Of a stretch of 64,000 bases of DNA, positions 11,469 to 19,291 are shown one piece after another; the first letter of the stretch is position 1; each line of letters starts with the position of its first letter. The stretch is from Bradyrhizobium sp. B124 (GTDB taxonomy: Bacteria > Pseudomonadota > Alphaproteobacteria > Rhizobiales > Xanthobacteraceae). The notes beneath the pieces were generated by a model. The model made no database searches, was not told the DNA's origin, and was given only the letters and a program-made list of their open reading frames with translations. The stretch lies in the NCBI RefSeq assembly GCF_038967635.1, contig NZ_CP152413.1, forward strand, positions 3,224,001 through 3,288,000. Reading direction: 5' to 3'. The translations under genes and the position numbers were made by a program.

Positions 11469-11576
11469 ACGCAATCTCCGCAGACATATAACGTCCAGTG
11501 CTGCTTATATCAGCCTTGGCGCAATGTCATGCCAGCCCCGCCGGCGGATGGCGATCGATCAGGCCCCCAAGGGGAT

Positions 11577-11631
11577 CGCCTTCGGAAACCCCTGGAGCAG
11601 CTGCGCCCACGGCGGCGCGAGCGCGACCGGG
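11577..11631. repeat. Direct repeat copy 1 (55 bp) upstream of the synthase-like gene
   Basis: This segment begins CGCCTTCGGAAACCCC. It matches 14284-14338 in 49 of 55 positions and in the same orientation. The two copies flank the 853-residue gene between them. The gap also contains the promoter and ribosome site of that gene. Confidence 0.75.
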
Positions 11632-11700
11632 CGGCCCCATAAGGGCAATATTAACGGCATTTGCCGTACCAGTTCTCCCGATCAATGGGAGGCCTGTCCA

Positions 11701-14262
11701 GTGCCCAATCGTGATGGTGTTCGAGACGCCATAAGCCTGAAGAACAGGGTTCTGGTCACGGCGATCTTTCTGGCATCCGGCGCGGCATCCTTGATCCTCC
11801 AGGTCCTCTGGTTCAAGCAACTGCAATTCGTGCTGGGAAGCGCGACCGTCTCCGTCAGCGTAACGGTGGCGAGCTTCTTCTTCGGTCTCTCCCTGGGCAG
11901 CGCTTTCGGGGGCCGGATCGCCGACACCGTCAGCCGCCCCCTGAAAATCTACGGCTTTCTCGAACTCGCGCTCGCGGTCGTTTCCCTGGCGGTGACCGCG
12001 TTCCTGTCGCACTGGTCGACATGGGTGGGCTGGCTGTCGCCCATGCTGGACCTGGAGTCCCCATTCCGGTTGCCGCTCATGGTCGCGCTGTCGCTCGCCA
12101 TCCTGTCGCTGCCGACGATGCTGATGGGCGCGACCCTGCCCTTCCTCGTGAAGTTCCTGACCCGCACGCAAACCGACCTCGCCAATCGCATCGGCCTGCT
12201 CTATGGGTTCAACACCCTGGGCGCCGCGATCGGCACCCTGGCTGTCGGCTTTGTCCTGATGGGCCTCTGGGGGATCACCGGATCGAGCCTGGTCGCAGCA
12301 GGCCTGTATGTCTGCGTCGGCGGCTTCGCCCTGCTCGTTGCGCGCGGCGCAAGCCCGCTGTCGCCGGTCACGGCGGAAGCGCCGGCGCAAACCGCCGGGC
12401 CGGGGCATCGCGGCACGTCTATCCTCATCGCGATCTTCGCGTGCTCCGGCTTCGTCTCCATCGCTTATGAAGTCGTCTGGTTCCGCTTCCTGACCAATGT
12501 CAGCACCTCAAGCGTTTACGCCTTCTCCGGCATGCTCGGTGTTTACCTGCTGGGCCTGGTGATCGGCGCCCTGATCTGCGCGAGGCTGCTCGCACCCCGC
12601 AAGGATCAACTGCTGCGATACTTCGCCGTCACACAGCTGCTCATCGCGGTTGCGGCCACGCTGACCGTTGGGATACTCGGCAAGGCGCGCACCGTGGAAG
12701 CCGTGCTGTCTCCCATCGTATCGGGCCTGGTTCCAGTTCCGGCGCAGGAGCTCTTGGGAGGTGATGTTTCATTCTTCCTGATCTGTGCCGTCGCCCTATT
12801 GCTGCCGACCACGCTGATCGGCGTCAGCTTTCCGCTGGCCAGCGAACTGACGGTGATGCAGATGAGCGCGCTGGGCCGTCGAATCGGCACGCTCTACGCC
12901 TTGAACACGATCGGCGGCGTGGTGGGCTCCCTGGCGGCAGGGTTTCTTCTGATCCCCTATCTGGGGAGCCAGGGGGCGCTCACCGCCCTGATTGTTCTGA
13001 ATGTCCTGCTCTTTGTCGCGACGACCGTATCGCAATCGGATCTTCTGAAAGAAAGCAGCCTGTGGCGGCAAGGGGCAGTCGCCGCAAGCATCATCGCCGT
13101 AGCGCTCCTCCTCTTCACCCCGCACTATCTTGAACGGGTCCTGACCTCGATCGAAGGCGGCAATGTCCTCGAGCTGCGCGAAACCAAACAAGCAACATTT
13201 GCGGTGGTCGAGTATCGCGAGAAGGCGGCGGGCACCTATCAGCAATTGGTGGTGAATTCGAAGAGCTATGCCAACAACCGTCCCGAGGGCCGACGCTACA
13301 TGGCCGCGATGGGGCACTATCCCATTCTGCTGCACCCGGGCCCGGTTGAAACGGCGGTCGTGATCTGCATCGGGACCGGCACCACCGTGGGTGCGGTCAG
13401 CACCCATCAGGAGTTACAATCCATCGATGCGGTCGATCTGGCCTCGACGGTTTTCGAGTTTGCGCCCCGCTTCGTGCCGATCAACAAGCAGTTCTATCAA
13501 AACCCCAAGGTCCATCAGATCGTCGCGGACGGACGCCATTTCCTGCTGGGGACAAGCGAGACATTCGACGTCATCACCCTCGAGCCCCCGCCGCCCCATG
13601 ACGCCGGCGTCATCAACCTCTATACAGAGGAATTCTATGCGCTCGCAAAGCAGAAGATGCGCCCCGGCGGCGTTCTCGCGCAATGGGTGCCGCTGGATTT
13701 CAACCGCGGCATTCTTCCGAAGATGATCCTCAAGGCGATGATGGGCCAGTTCAAGCACGTCTCCCTGTGGTTGCCGTCCAGAATGGAAGGCGTGGCCATC
13801 GCCTCCGATGAACCGCTGAAAATCGATCCTCGCGTGCTCGCCACGCGCATGTCCAAACCGGGGGTGGCTGAAGACCTGACAGCAAACGGGCTGCGCTCGC
13901 CCGAGGATTTCCTGGCGACATTCATCGCCGCTGATGAAAAGCTCGTGGCCTTTGTCAGGGATGTGCCGAGTCTCACGGATGATCGGCCGCGTCTCGAATA
14001 TTACAACTGGTATCCGCTGAGTTCGGTCAGCGTGGACGAACTGAAGCGCCTCCGCGAGCCCGTGGAGACTTATCTTGCCGACAAATCCATCGACGAGGCC
14101 CGTCTCGACACCGCGCGTACAGTGGCCAATGCGATTCTGGATGAGCACCAAGCCACGGCCGAGGGCGACAAGTCCGCCGCCCGTGCCGCGCTTCGCCTGG
14201 CCGTCAAACTGGATCCGGATAATTCCTATGTCGGCTTCCTGGACCGCAAGCTGCGCGAGTGA
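11701..14262 (+). CDS. Polytopic membrane protein with C-terminal spermidine-synthase-like domain
   Basis: This 853-residue fusion has about fourteen membrane helices in two similar halves. Each half begins with an SGxxSLxxxVxWF-type helix (ASGAASLILQVLWFKQ; CSGFVSIAYEVVWFRF). A Rossmann domain related to spermidine synthase follows from about residue 490. The methyltransferase-like glycine loop reads IGTGTTVG, not the GGGDG of true SpeE, with DVITLEPPPP later and an acidic D at DAVDLA. A short helical TPR-like tail ends the protein. Transfer of aminopropyl groups cannot be assumed. GTG 11701 has GGGAGG eight bases upstream. The frame is open further upstream, through the direct repeat. Confidence 0.75.
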   Translation: MPNRDGVRDAISLKNRVLVTAIFLASGAASLILQVLWFKQLQFVLGSATVSVSVTVASFFFGLSLGSAFGGRIADTVSRPLKIYGFLELALAVVSLAVTAFLSHWSTWVGWLSPMLDLESPFRLPLMVALSLAILSLPTMLMGATLPFLVKFLTRTQTDLANRIGLLYGFNTLGAAIGTLAVGFVLMGLWGITGSSLVAAGLYVCVGGFALLVARGASPLSPVTAEAPAQTAGPGHRGTSILIAIFACSGFVSIAYEVVWFRFLTNVSTSSVYAFSGMLGVYLLGLVIGALICARLLAPRKDQLLRYFAVTQLLIAVAATLTVGILGKARTVEAVLSPIVSGLVPVPAQELLGGDVSFFLICAVALLLPTTLIGVSFPLASELTVMQMSALGRRIGTLYALNTIGGVVGSLAAGFLLIPYLGSQGALTALIVLNVLLFVATTVSQSDLLKESSLWRQGAVAASIIAVALLLFTPHYLERVLTSIEGGNVLELRETKQATFAVVEYREKAAGTYQQLVVNSKSYANNRPEGRRYMAAMGHYPILLHPGPVETAVVICIGTGTTVGAVSTHQELQSIDAVDLASTVFEFAPRFVPINKQFYQNPKVHQIVADGRHFLLGTSETFDVITLEPPPPHDAGVINLYTEEFYALAKQKMRPGGVLAQWVPLDFNRGILPKMILKAMMGQFKHVSLWLPSRMEGVAIASDEPLKIDPRVLATRMSKPGVAEDLTANGLRSPEDFLATFIAADEKLVAFVRDVPSLTDDRPRLEYYNWYPLSSVSVDELKRLREPVETYLADKSIDEARLDTARTVANAILDEHQATAEGDKSAARAALRLAVKLDPDNSYVGFLDRKLRE

Positions 14263-14283
14263 TCGGGCAACCTCCTGGAGGAC

Positions 14284-14338
14284 CGCCTTCGGAAACTCCT
14301 GGAGCAGCTGCGCCCACAGCAGCGCGAACGCGATCAGG
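14284..14338. repeat. Direct repeat copy 2 (55 bp) downstream of the synthase-like gene
   Basis: This segment begins CGCCTTCGGAAACTCC, 21 bases after the stop of the preceding gene, and repeats 11577-11631 with six substitutions. Five of the six differences from copy 1 are G-to-A or C-to-T transitions in its right half. Confidence 0.75.
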
Positions 14339-14417
14339 CCACAGTCGCGATATCCCCGAACCAGTTCACGGGCCGCCGCCCGGGGCTCACCCCGCGTGGG
14401 CTCGTTATCCTGCAGGA

Positions 14418-14582
14418 TCAGTCGGTCCGTTGACCGACAGGTCGCCCGGGCTTGGCAAGCCTTACCGGTCGGCTCTCTCTCGGGGGCTGGCCACGCACCC
14501 GGAACCGCTTTCGCGGGCGCTGCGTCTCGACCGACAGCACCTCTTCCAACGTCGTGTTCCTAAAGCGAAGCCTTCTTAACAT
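14418..14582 (-). CDS. Possible small ORF (54 aa), uncertain
   Basis: The frame is ATG 14582 (GGGAG seven bases upstream) to TGA 14418. It encodes a very basic peptide starting MLRRLRFRNTTLEEVLSVE and ending GRPVGQRTD. The first 20 residues look protein-like; the rest is Arg/Pro-rich, as often seen in non-coding GC-rich DNA. The remainder of the gap 14263-14815 shows only the direct repeat and nothing else I can name. Confidence 0.25.
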   Translation of the reverse strand: MLRRLRFRNTTLEEVLSVETQRPRKRFRVRGQPPRESRPVRLAKPGRPVGQRTD

Positions 14583-14815
14583 CGCACCGCTCCCTGAGCG
14601 GGTGGGAGCCCCATTGGTAGCTCAGTTACCGACGCCTTCGACAGGGCTCATGTCGGTGACGGAAGATAACCAACGACCGCACGCTTTGCTCCAAAAGAAC
14701 CATTGCACCTTCGTCTCACATCAGGCGCCATCCGACTATCCAGCGGATATACCTCGAAGTTTCCAATGCACGGGGCGACCGGAACACGATAATGTGCAGC
14801 GCCGGAGCACCAGCC

Positions 14816-15127
14816 ATGCCTCGCTCGCCTTCGATCGTGCCGCACCAAATCGACCACGACACCTATCTGGTGCTGAACGATTTTGGCCGGCTTGGCCGCG
14901 CCTGGTGCGAAACCGATGAAGAAGGGAGCGACCGGAAAACGCTGATCCGCCGCTTGCTGGATGACCATTACAGCCATCCGGTCCGCATCGTGGCCTTCAA
15001 TACCAGCGAAGGATGGTCGCGCGACGTCACGACCGATATTGCCGACGAGCTGCGGCGCCGCTTCGTCGAATACGATGAGGTCCCGCGCTCCGTGCTGGAG
15101 TTCGTCGAGACGGCCATGCGGCACTGA
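14816..15127 (+). CDS. Conserved-looking hypothetical protein (103 aa)
   Basis: This frame starts at ATG 14816 with GGAG eight bases upstream (an ATG at 14792 is less well placed) and ends VLEFVETAMRH. The sequence IDHDTYLVLNDFGRLGRAWCETDEE, then LIRRLLDDHY, VRIVAFNTSEGWSRDVT and ADELRRRFVE, has the balanced composition of a small alpha/beta protein. I recall very similar small proteins of unknown function in Bradyrhizobium. No catalytic motif is apparent. Confidence 0.65.
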   Translation: MPRSPSIVPHQIDHDTYLVLNDFGRLGRAWCETDEEGSDRKTLIRRLLDDHYSHPVRIVAFNTSEGWSRDVTTDIADELRRRFVEYDEVPRSVLEFVETAMRH

Positions 15128-15399
15128 GCCGGATCCGGTCGCACCGAGACCTGCGGCAAAACAACCCGACGGGCAACTCAGCAAAAACCTGTCAATCCGC
15201 GCGCGCAAAAATATTTCGCTTTATCAGAAAACAAACTCAGTGTATGAATTGCCCGTCTCACCCGATCGAGGGGCGCTGCGCATCGTCACGGGTGTTGCGG
15301 TGAGATGCGGTGGACGCCGATCATGCCGGAGACGAAAGCATGTGACGCGGACGGCGAAGTCGTGTGGTCCTGACGCCCTAGCGGCAGGTGTCCTCTCGC

Positions 15400-15600
15400 A
15401 AGATGCGCAAGCGTTTTGCGAAGGCGGTGACAAGCAAGCCCAGTCTCGCCGGGGAGAGCACGAAGTAAGCCGTAACCCATCGCGCAGGGAAAGCCGGATT
15501 GCTCCGGTTACACCTGTGGTCCTACCCCCGTGCTTTCTACCTTTTGCACGGGGCCCATGGGTGCGATCGGCACCCGGCTTTCCCTGCGCCCTCTTCAAGA
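15400..15600. other. Highly structured non-coding element (15-bp closing stem with internal hairpins)
   Basis: A perfect 15-bp inverted repeat, CGCAGGGAAAGCCGG at 15483-15497 and its complement at 15574-15588, closes a region holding three smaller hairpins. These are CCGGA/TCCGG (15494-15507), CCCCGTGC/GCACGGGG (about 15526-15553) and GGGTGC/GCACCC (about 15559-15575). Hairpins 1 and 3 share bases with the closing stem, so alternative folds compete. The preceding bases from about 15340 belong, from memory, to the same dispersed element of Bradyrhizobium and Rhodopseudomonas genomes. An open frame on the minus strand across it is rejected as coding. Confidence 0.6.
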
Positions 15601-15686
15601 GAGGGCGGAAACGAAGAGCAAAGCTCGGGCAGATCATGTCGCGAGAATGCGAATGTTTGACTCACAGGCCGTGCAACAAATTCAGT

Positions 15687-15960
15687 GTCGTCCCGGGCTT
15701 GACCCGGGACCCATAACCACAAATGGAAGTTGGTGCACGCGCTGGGGCCACAGCTCTCTTCAACAACACGACCCTGTGGTTATGGGTCTCTGCTTTCGCA
15801 GGGACGACGATTGAGATGGGCAATGCCACACATTCTCTGTCGTCCTGGCGAAAGCCAGGACCCATAACCACGAATGCTGCTTGTTGCGCGACGTTGTAAC
15901 AACGAGTCTCGTTCACTACACCGGCCGCGGCGTATGGGTCCCGGCCTTCGCCGGGACGAC
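15687..15960. repeat. Two inverted pairs of a GTCGTCCC...CCCATAACCAC palindromic repeat
   Basis: Four related units alternate in orientation: 15687-15720 forward, 15776-15808 reverse, 15839-15871 forward and 15931-15960 reverse. Each has a small internal palindrome (CCCGGGCTTGACCCGGG, CCTGGCGAAAGCCAGG and CCCGGCCTTCGCCGGG types) next to CCCATA. Adjacent units can pair into two long hairpins. This is a REP-like dispersed repeat that I recognise from Bradyrhizobium. Together with the structured element it fills the 888-base gap between 15127 and 16016. Confidence 0.75.
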
Positions 15961-16015
15961 AGCGGTGATTTCTGCGGCGTTCTTGAATCTACCATGCAGA
16001 CGCCAACAATCGCCG

Positions 16016-17965
16016 CTACGCCGGCCTGAACCCCGCCGCCGTCAACGCGGCGCGGCCCTGGTCCGATGCCAGCGCGTCGAGAAAGGCCTGCACCGCGGGC
16101 CGCTGCTTGCGCGCCGTCACCAGCGCGAAGTCGTAGTGCTCTTCGGCAAGCGGAATGAAACCGAGCCCGGACGCACGGGCGACCGGCGCGATGGTCATGC
16201 CCCAGTCGGCGCGATGCTGCGCCACCGCGGCCGCAACCGCATTGTGCGAGCGCGGCTGATTCCAGTAGCCGTCGGGCCGGTGGCCGCCCAGCAAGCGGTC
16301 GATCAGGATACGCGTGCCGGCGCCCTGGTTGCGGTTGACCATGATGCAGGCGGGATCGGCGAGCGCGGCGCGCACCGCCTCTTCTGCGCTCAGGCCGGCA
16401 AAGCGCGTGTCGTCCTTGCGGAACACGATGCCCTGCATGCGCCGCCAGCCCGGCACGAGCTCGAGGCCGGCGGCCAGATACGGCGTGTTGTACGTCTCGG
16501 TCTTGTCGTCGAACAGATGGATCGGGGCGAGATCACATTCGCCGCGCCTTGCGGCGGCGAGTCCGCCGAGACTGCCCACTGCGATCGAACGCACCACAAG
16601 GCCGGCATGCGCCAGCGGCGCGCTGACGAGATCGAGCCCGGTGCAATGGCTGCCGACGATCACGAGATCAGGCACCCGCACGTGCGGCGTGAACAGCGTC
16701 ACCTCGGCGTCGCTGCCGGCCGGCAACTGGTCGGCCAGCGCCTCGATCTTCAGGAAGCCGTCGGCCTGCGCGAACGACGTGATCGCGCCCGAGCCCTTGC
16801 CGCCGGGATAGGCGATCAGGCCGTCGGCGCCTTCGACCAGCGACACCATCACGAACTCGGTACGCCCGAGCTCGGAGGCGATCCGCACCGGCACCTTCGC
16901 CGCCACCCTGGCATCGGAGCGCGGCGGCAGGCCGGCCATCCGCCGCAGCACCGGCACGATCATGTCATGGAAGGTGAACATCGCCGAGGTCGGAAAGCCC
17001 GGCAGGATGACCACCGGCTTGCCGTCGCAGACCGCAAGGCACAGCGGCTTGCCCGGCTTCAGCGCCACGCCATGCGCGATGATGCCGGGCTTGCCGAGCC
17101 TTGTGATGATCCGGTGCGAGACGTCGCCCGCACCCTTGGAGGTGCCGCCCGACAGCACCAGCATGTCGCTCTCCGCCAGCGCCTCGCGCATCGCGGCCTC
17201 GAGCATCGCCTCGTTGTCCGCGATCGCGCCAAGGAACGCCGCGTCGCCGCCGTTCTCCGCAATTGCCGCGGTGACGATCGCACCATTGGTGTCGTAGATC
17301 GCGGCCGGCCGCAGCGTCTCACCCGGCTGCACCAGTTCGTCGCCGGTCGAGAGAATCGCAACGCGCGGACGGCGCACCACCTGAACGTCGGCAATGCCGC
17401 AGGCCGCGAGCATGCCGATCTCGCGCGAGCCGATCATCGTTCCCGCGCGCAACAGCGCCTCGCCGCGCGCGATGTCGGAGCCGGCATAGGACACGAACTG
17501 CCCGGGCGACGCCGCGCGCCGGACCTCGATCGCATCATGGCCGGCGGGCTGGGTGTGCTCGACCATCACGATCGCATCCGCGCCGCGCGGCACCGGACCG
17601 CCGGTCGCAATCGCGGTCGCGGTGCCCGGCAGCACCGGCCGGGTCGGCGCGGTGCCGCACGAAATGATCTCGTCGTTCAGCGCGAGTTGCACCGGCGTGG
17701 CTTCGCTGGCGGACGCAAGATCGGCGGAGCGCACCGCAAAGCCGTCGACATTGGAGCGATCGAACGGTGGCACGTCGATCGGCGCCACCACGTCCTCCGC
17801 CAGCGCACGCCCGAGCGCATCAGCGAGCAGCCGCGTCTCGGACGGCAATTGGCGCGGGAACAGCGCCGCCTCGAAGCGCGCGATCGCCTCCTCGCGCGAC
17901 AGTACGGTCAGGAACTGGTCCTGCTCGACGGATGGGTTGGGTTTCGGCGTGAAGATATTGGTCAT
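16016..17965 (-). CDS. MoeA-like molybdopterin molybdotransferase fused to a binding-protein-like C-terminal domain
   Basis: The first 400 residues of this 649-residue protein are a complete MoeA: PPFDRSNVDGFAVR, TGGPVPRGADAIVMVE, ILSTGDELVQPGE, LVLSGGTSKGAGD and ILPGFPTSAMFTF. The last 230 residues form a periplasmic-binding-protein-like fold (VIVGSHCTGLDLVSA, NRNQGAGTRILIDRLL, and a closing QAFLDAL region) related to the ligand domain that senses molybdate or tungstate. MoeA inserts molybdenum into adenylated molybdopterin. The extra domain could sense or present oxyanion. It starts nine bases after the stop of the second MoeA-like gene, in one operon. Confidence 0.85.
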   Translation of the reverse strand: MTNIFTPKPNPSVEQDQFLTVLSREEAIARFEAALFPRQLPSETRLLADALGRALAEDVVAPIDVPPFDRSNVDGFAVRSADLASASEATPVQLALNDEIISCGTAPTRPVLPGTATAIATGGPVPRGADAIVMVEHTQPAGHDAIEVRRAASPGQFVSYAGSDIARGEALLRAGTMIGSREIGMLAACGIADVQVVRRPRVAILSTGDELVQPGETLRPAAIYDTNGAIVTAAIAENGGDAAFLGAIADNEAMLEAAMREALAESDMLVLSGGTSKGAGDVSHRIITRLGKPGIIAHGVALKPGKPLCLAVCDGKPVVILPGFPTSAMFTFHDMIVPVLRRMAGLPPRSDARVAAKVPVRIASELGRTEFVMVSLVEGADGLIAYPGGKGSGAITSFAQADGFLKIEALADQLPAGSDAEVTLFTPHVRVPDLVIVGSHCTGLDLVSAPLAHAGLVVRSIAVGSLGGLAAARRGECDLAPIHLFDDKTETYNTPYLAAGLELVPGWRRMQGIVFRKDDTRFAGLSAEEAVRAALADPACIMVNRNQGAGTRILIDRLLGGHRPDGYWNQPRSHNAVAAAVAQHRADWGMTIAPVARASGLGFIPLAEEHYDFALVTARKQRPAVQAFLDALASDQGRAALTAAGFRPA

Positions 17966-17974
17966 CTCGGGAAC

Positions 17975-19108
17975 TCACTCCCGCAACATATAGGCATCGA
18001 CGACGGTGCCCGCAGCGAAGCCCTCCGCGGCGCCGGGCACAATCAGCAGGCCTTCGGCGCGCGCGATGGCATCGAGCGACAGGTCCCCGATCGCGAGCGC
18101 CGCCCAAAAACCCTGTTGAGAGCCATGCTGAGAACCCTGCCGACGCGTCAGCAGCACGACCTCGGCAATGCCGACGCCGGAGGCGATCTTGCGTTCCAGC
18201 GGCAGGGCGAGCGATTTGCGCGGGCGCCGGCCCGACAAGCGATCGAGCAGTGGAAGCGCAATCGTCCACCAGACCGCGAAAGCCTGATCCGGCGCGCCCG
18301 GCAAGGCGACGACCGGCGTCGCACCGATCCGGCCGACCGCCGTGGTGCGCCCGGGCTGCAGGGCAATGCCGTGCGCGACCAACGCTCCACGTGCCGCCAG
18401 CGCATTCACCGCCGCATCGGTGTGACCAACGCCGGTGCCGCCGATCGTGATGATGAGATCGCAACCATCTGCCTCGAGCGCGTTTGCAATCGCCCCCACA
18501 TCGGGCGCCGCCTCGGCATAATCGATCTCAACGCCCGCGAGGCGCGCGGTGTCGGCGACCAGTTGCGCGGTCAGCTGACCGTTGCAGATGTTGACGATGC
18601 GAAGCCGAGGCCGCCGTACGCGCAACAGCTCCAGTCCGGCGGCGCGCGCGAGCAGCAGACCGCGCGACAGCAGCGGCTCGCCGGCCGCGATCACGGCGCG
18701 CCCGGCGGCAATGTCGCTGCCGGCACGCCGGACGCCCTGCCCCGGGATGGCTTCGGCGAGCACCTGCGGAAGCGGACCGGAGGTGTCGACGGCATCGGCA
18801 TCGACCACGCAGTCGGTGCCGTCGGGCATCGCTGCGCCGGCCGCGACCCAGACCGGCGGTCCAGCCAGCGGCAGCGGCGCATAGGACGACGCGCCAACCA
18901 GATCATTGGCGCGCATCGCCCAGCCGTCGCTGACGGCGACATCGTGCAACGGGTATGCGCGCAGGGCCGGCATCTCGGCCGCAATGCAGCGCAGTGCATC
19001 GGCCGGCGGCAGCTCGATCGGCTGGACCGGCGCGAGGTCGCGCAGCACGGCGGCCAGCGCCGCATCGAGCGGGGTGAGCGAAGCCGGAAGGCGCTGGGCG
19101 GTGATCAT
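17975..19108 (-). CDS. MoeA/MogA-like molybdopterin-binding protein, divergent
   Basis: This 377-residue protein keeps the MoeA domain order. It has VSDGWAMRAND in place of the usual NSxMDGYAV, RRAGSDIAAG, IITIGGTGVGHTD in the MogA-like domain, and VVALPGAPDQAF. The catalytic-domain motif is weaker than in the neighbour: LRIVNICNGQL replaces the STGDEL motif. It is probably a partner or specialised paralogue. The first gene of the pair, it starts at ATG 19108, with 183 bases to the divergent binding-protein gene. Confidence 0.8.
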   Translation of the reverse strand: MITAQRLPASLTPLDAALAAVLRDLAPVQPIELPPADALRCIAAEMPALRAYPLHDVAVSDGWAMRANDLVGASSYAPLPLAGPPVWVAAGAAMPDGTDCVVDADAVDTSGPLPQVLAEAIPGQGVRRAGSDIAAGRAVIAAGEPLLSRGLLLARAAGLELLRVRRPRLRIVNICNGQLTAQLVADTARLAGVEIDYAEAAPDVGAIANALEADGCDLIITIGGTGVGHTDAAVNALAARGALVAHGIALQPGRTTAVGRIGATPVVALPGAPDQAFAVWWTIALPLLDRLSGRRPRKSLALPLERKIASGVGIAEVVLLTRRQGSQHGSQQGFWAALAIGDLSLDAIARAEGLLIVPGAAEGFAAGTVVDAYMLRE

Positions 19109-19291
19109 GGCCCGCTATGGACTGAATCGGCCCCGAATGAAACCAGCTTGCGCCGTGCCGGGGCACCGCCATTAGACCGATGGCGCGTTGACGCGGACCC
19201 CAAAGTAGTTGCAAAAGAAACCAATATGACCGGGTCCCGGAGGCCCGGCACAACCATAATGGCCAATGCGCCAGTTCAGGAGGGAAACAGA

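Noticed and set aside
14259..14579. 106-residue plus-strand frame after the synthase-like gene
   Set aside because: Arg/Pro-rich translation starting inside the previous gene's end and crossing the direct repeat; no ribosome site.
15224..15637. 137-residue minus-strand frame across the structured repeat
   Set aside because: Arg/Pro/Gly-rich translation lies wholly inside a repeated structured element; typical spurious annotation.
15881..19291. Very long open plus-strand frame running into the binding-protein gene
   Set aside because: It is the antisense shadow of the two MoeA-like genes; the real start is ATG 19292 with AGGAGGG.
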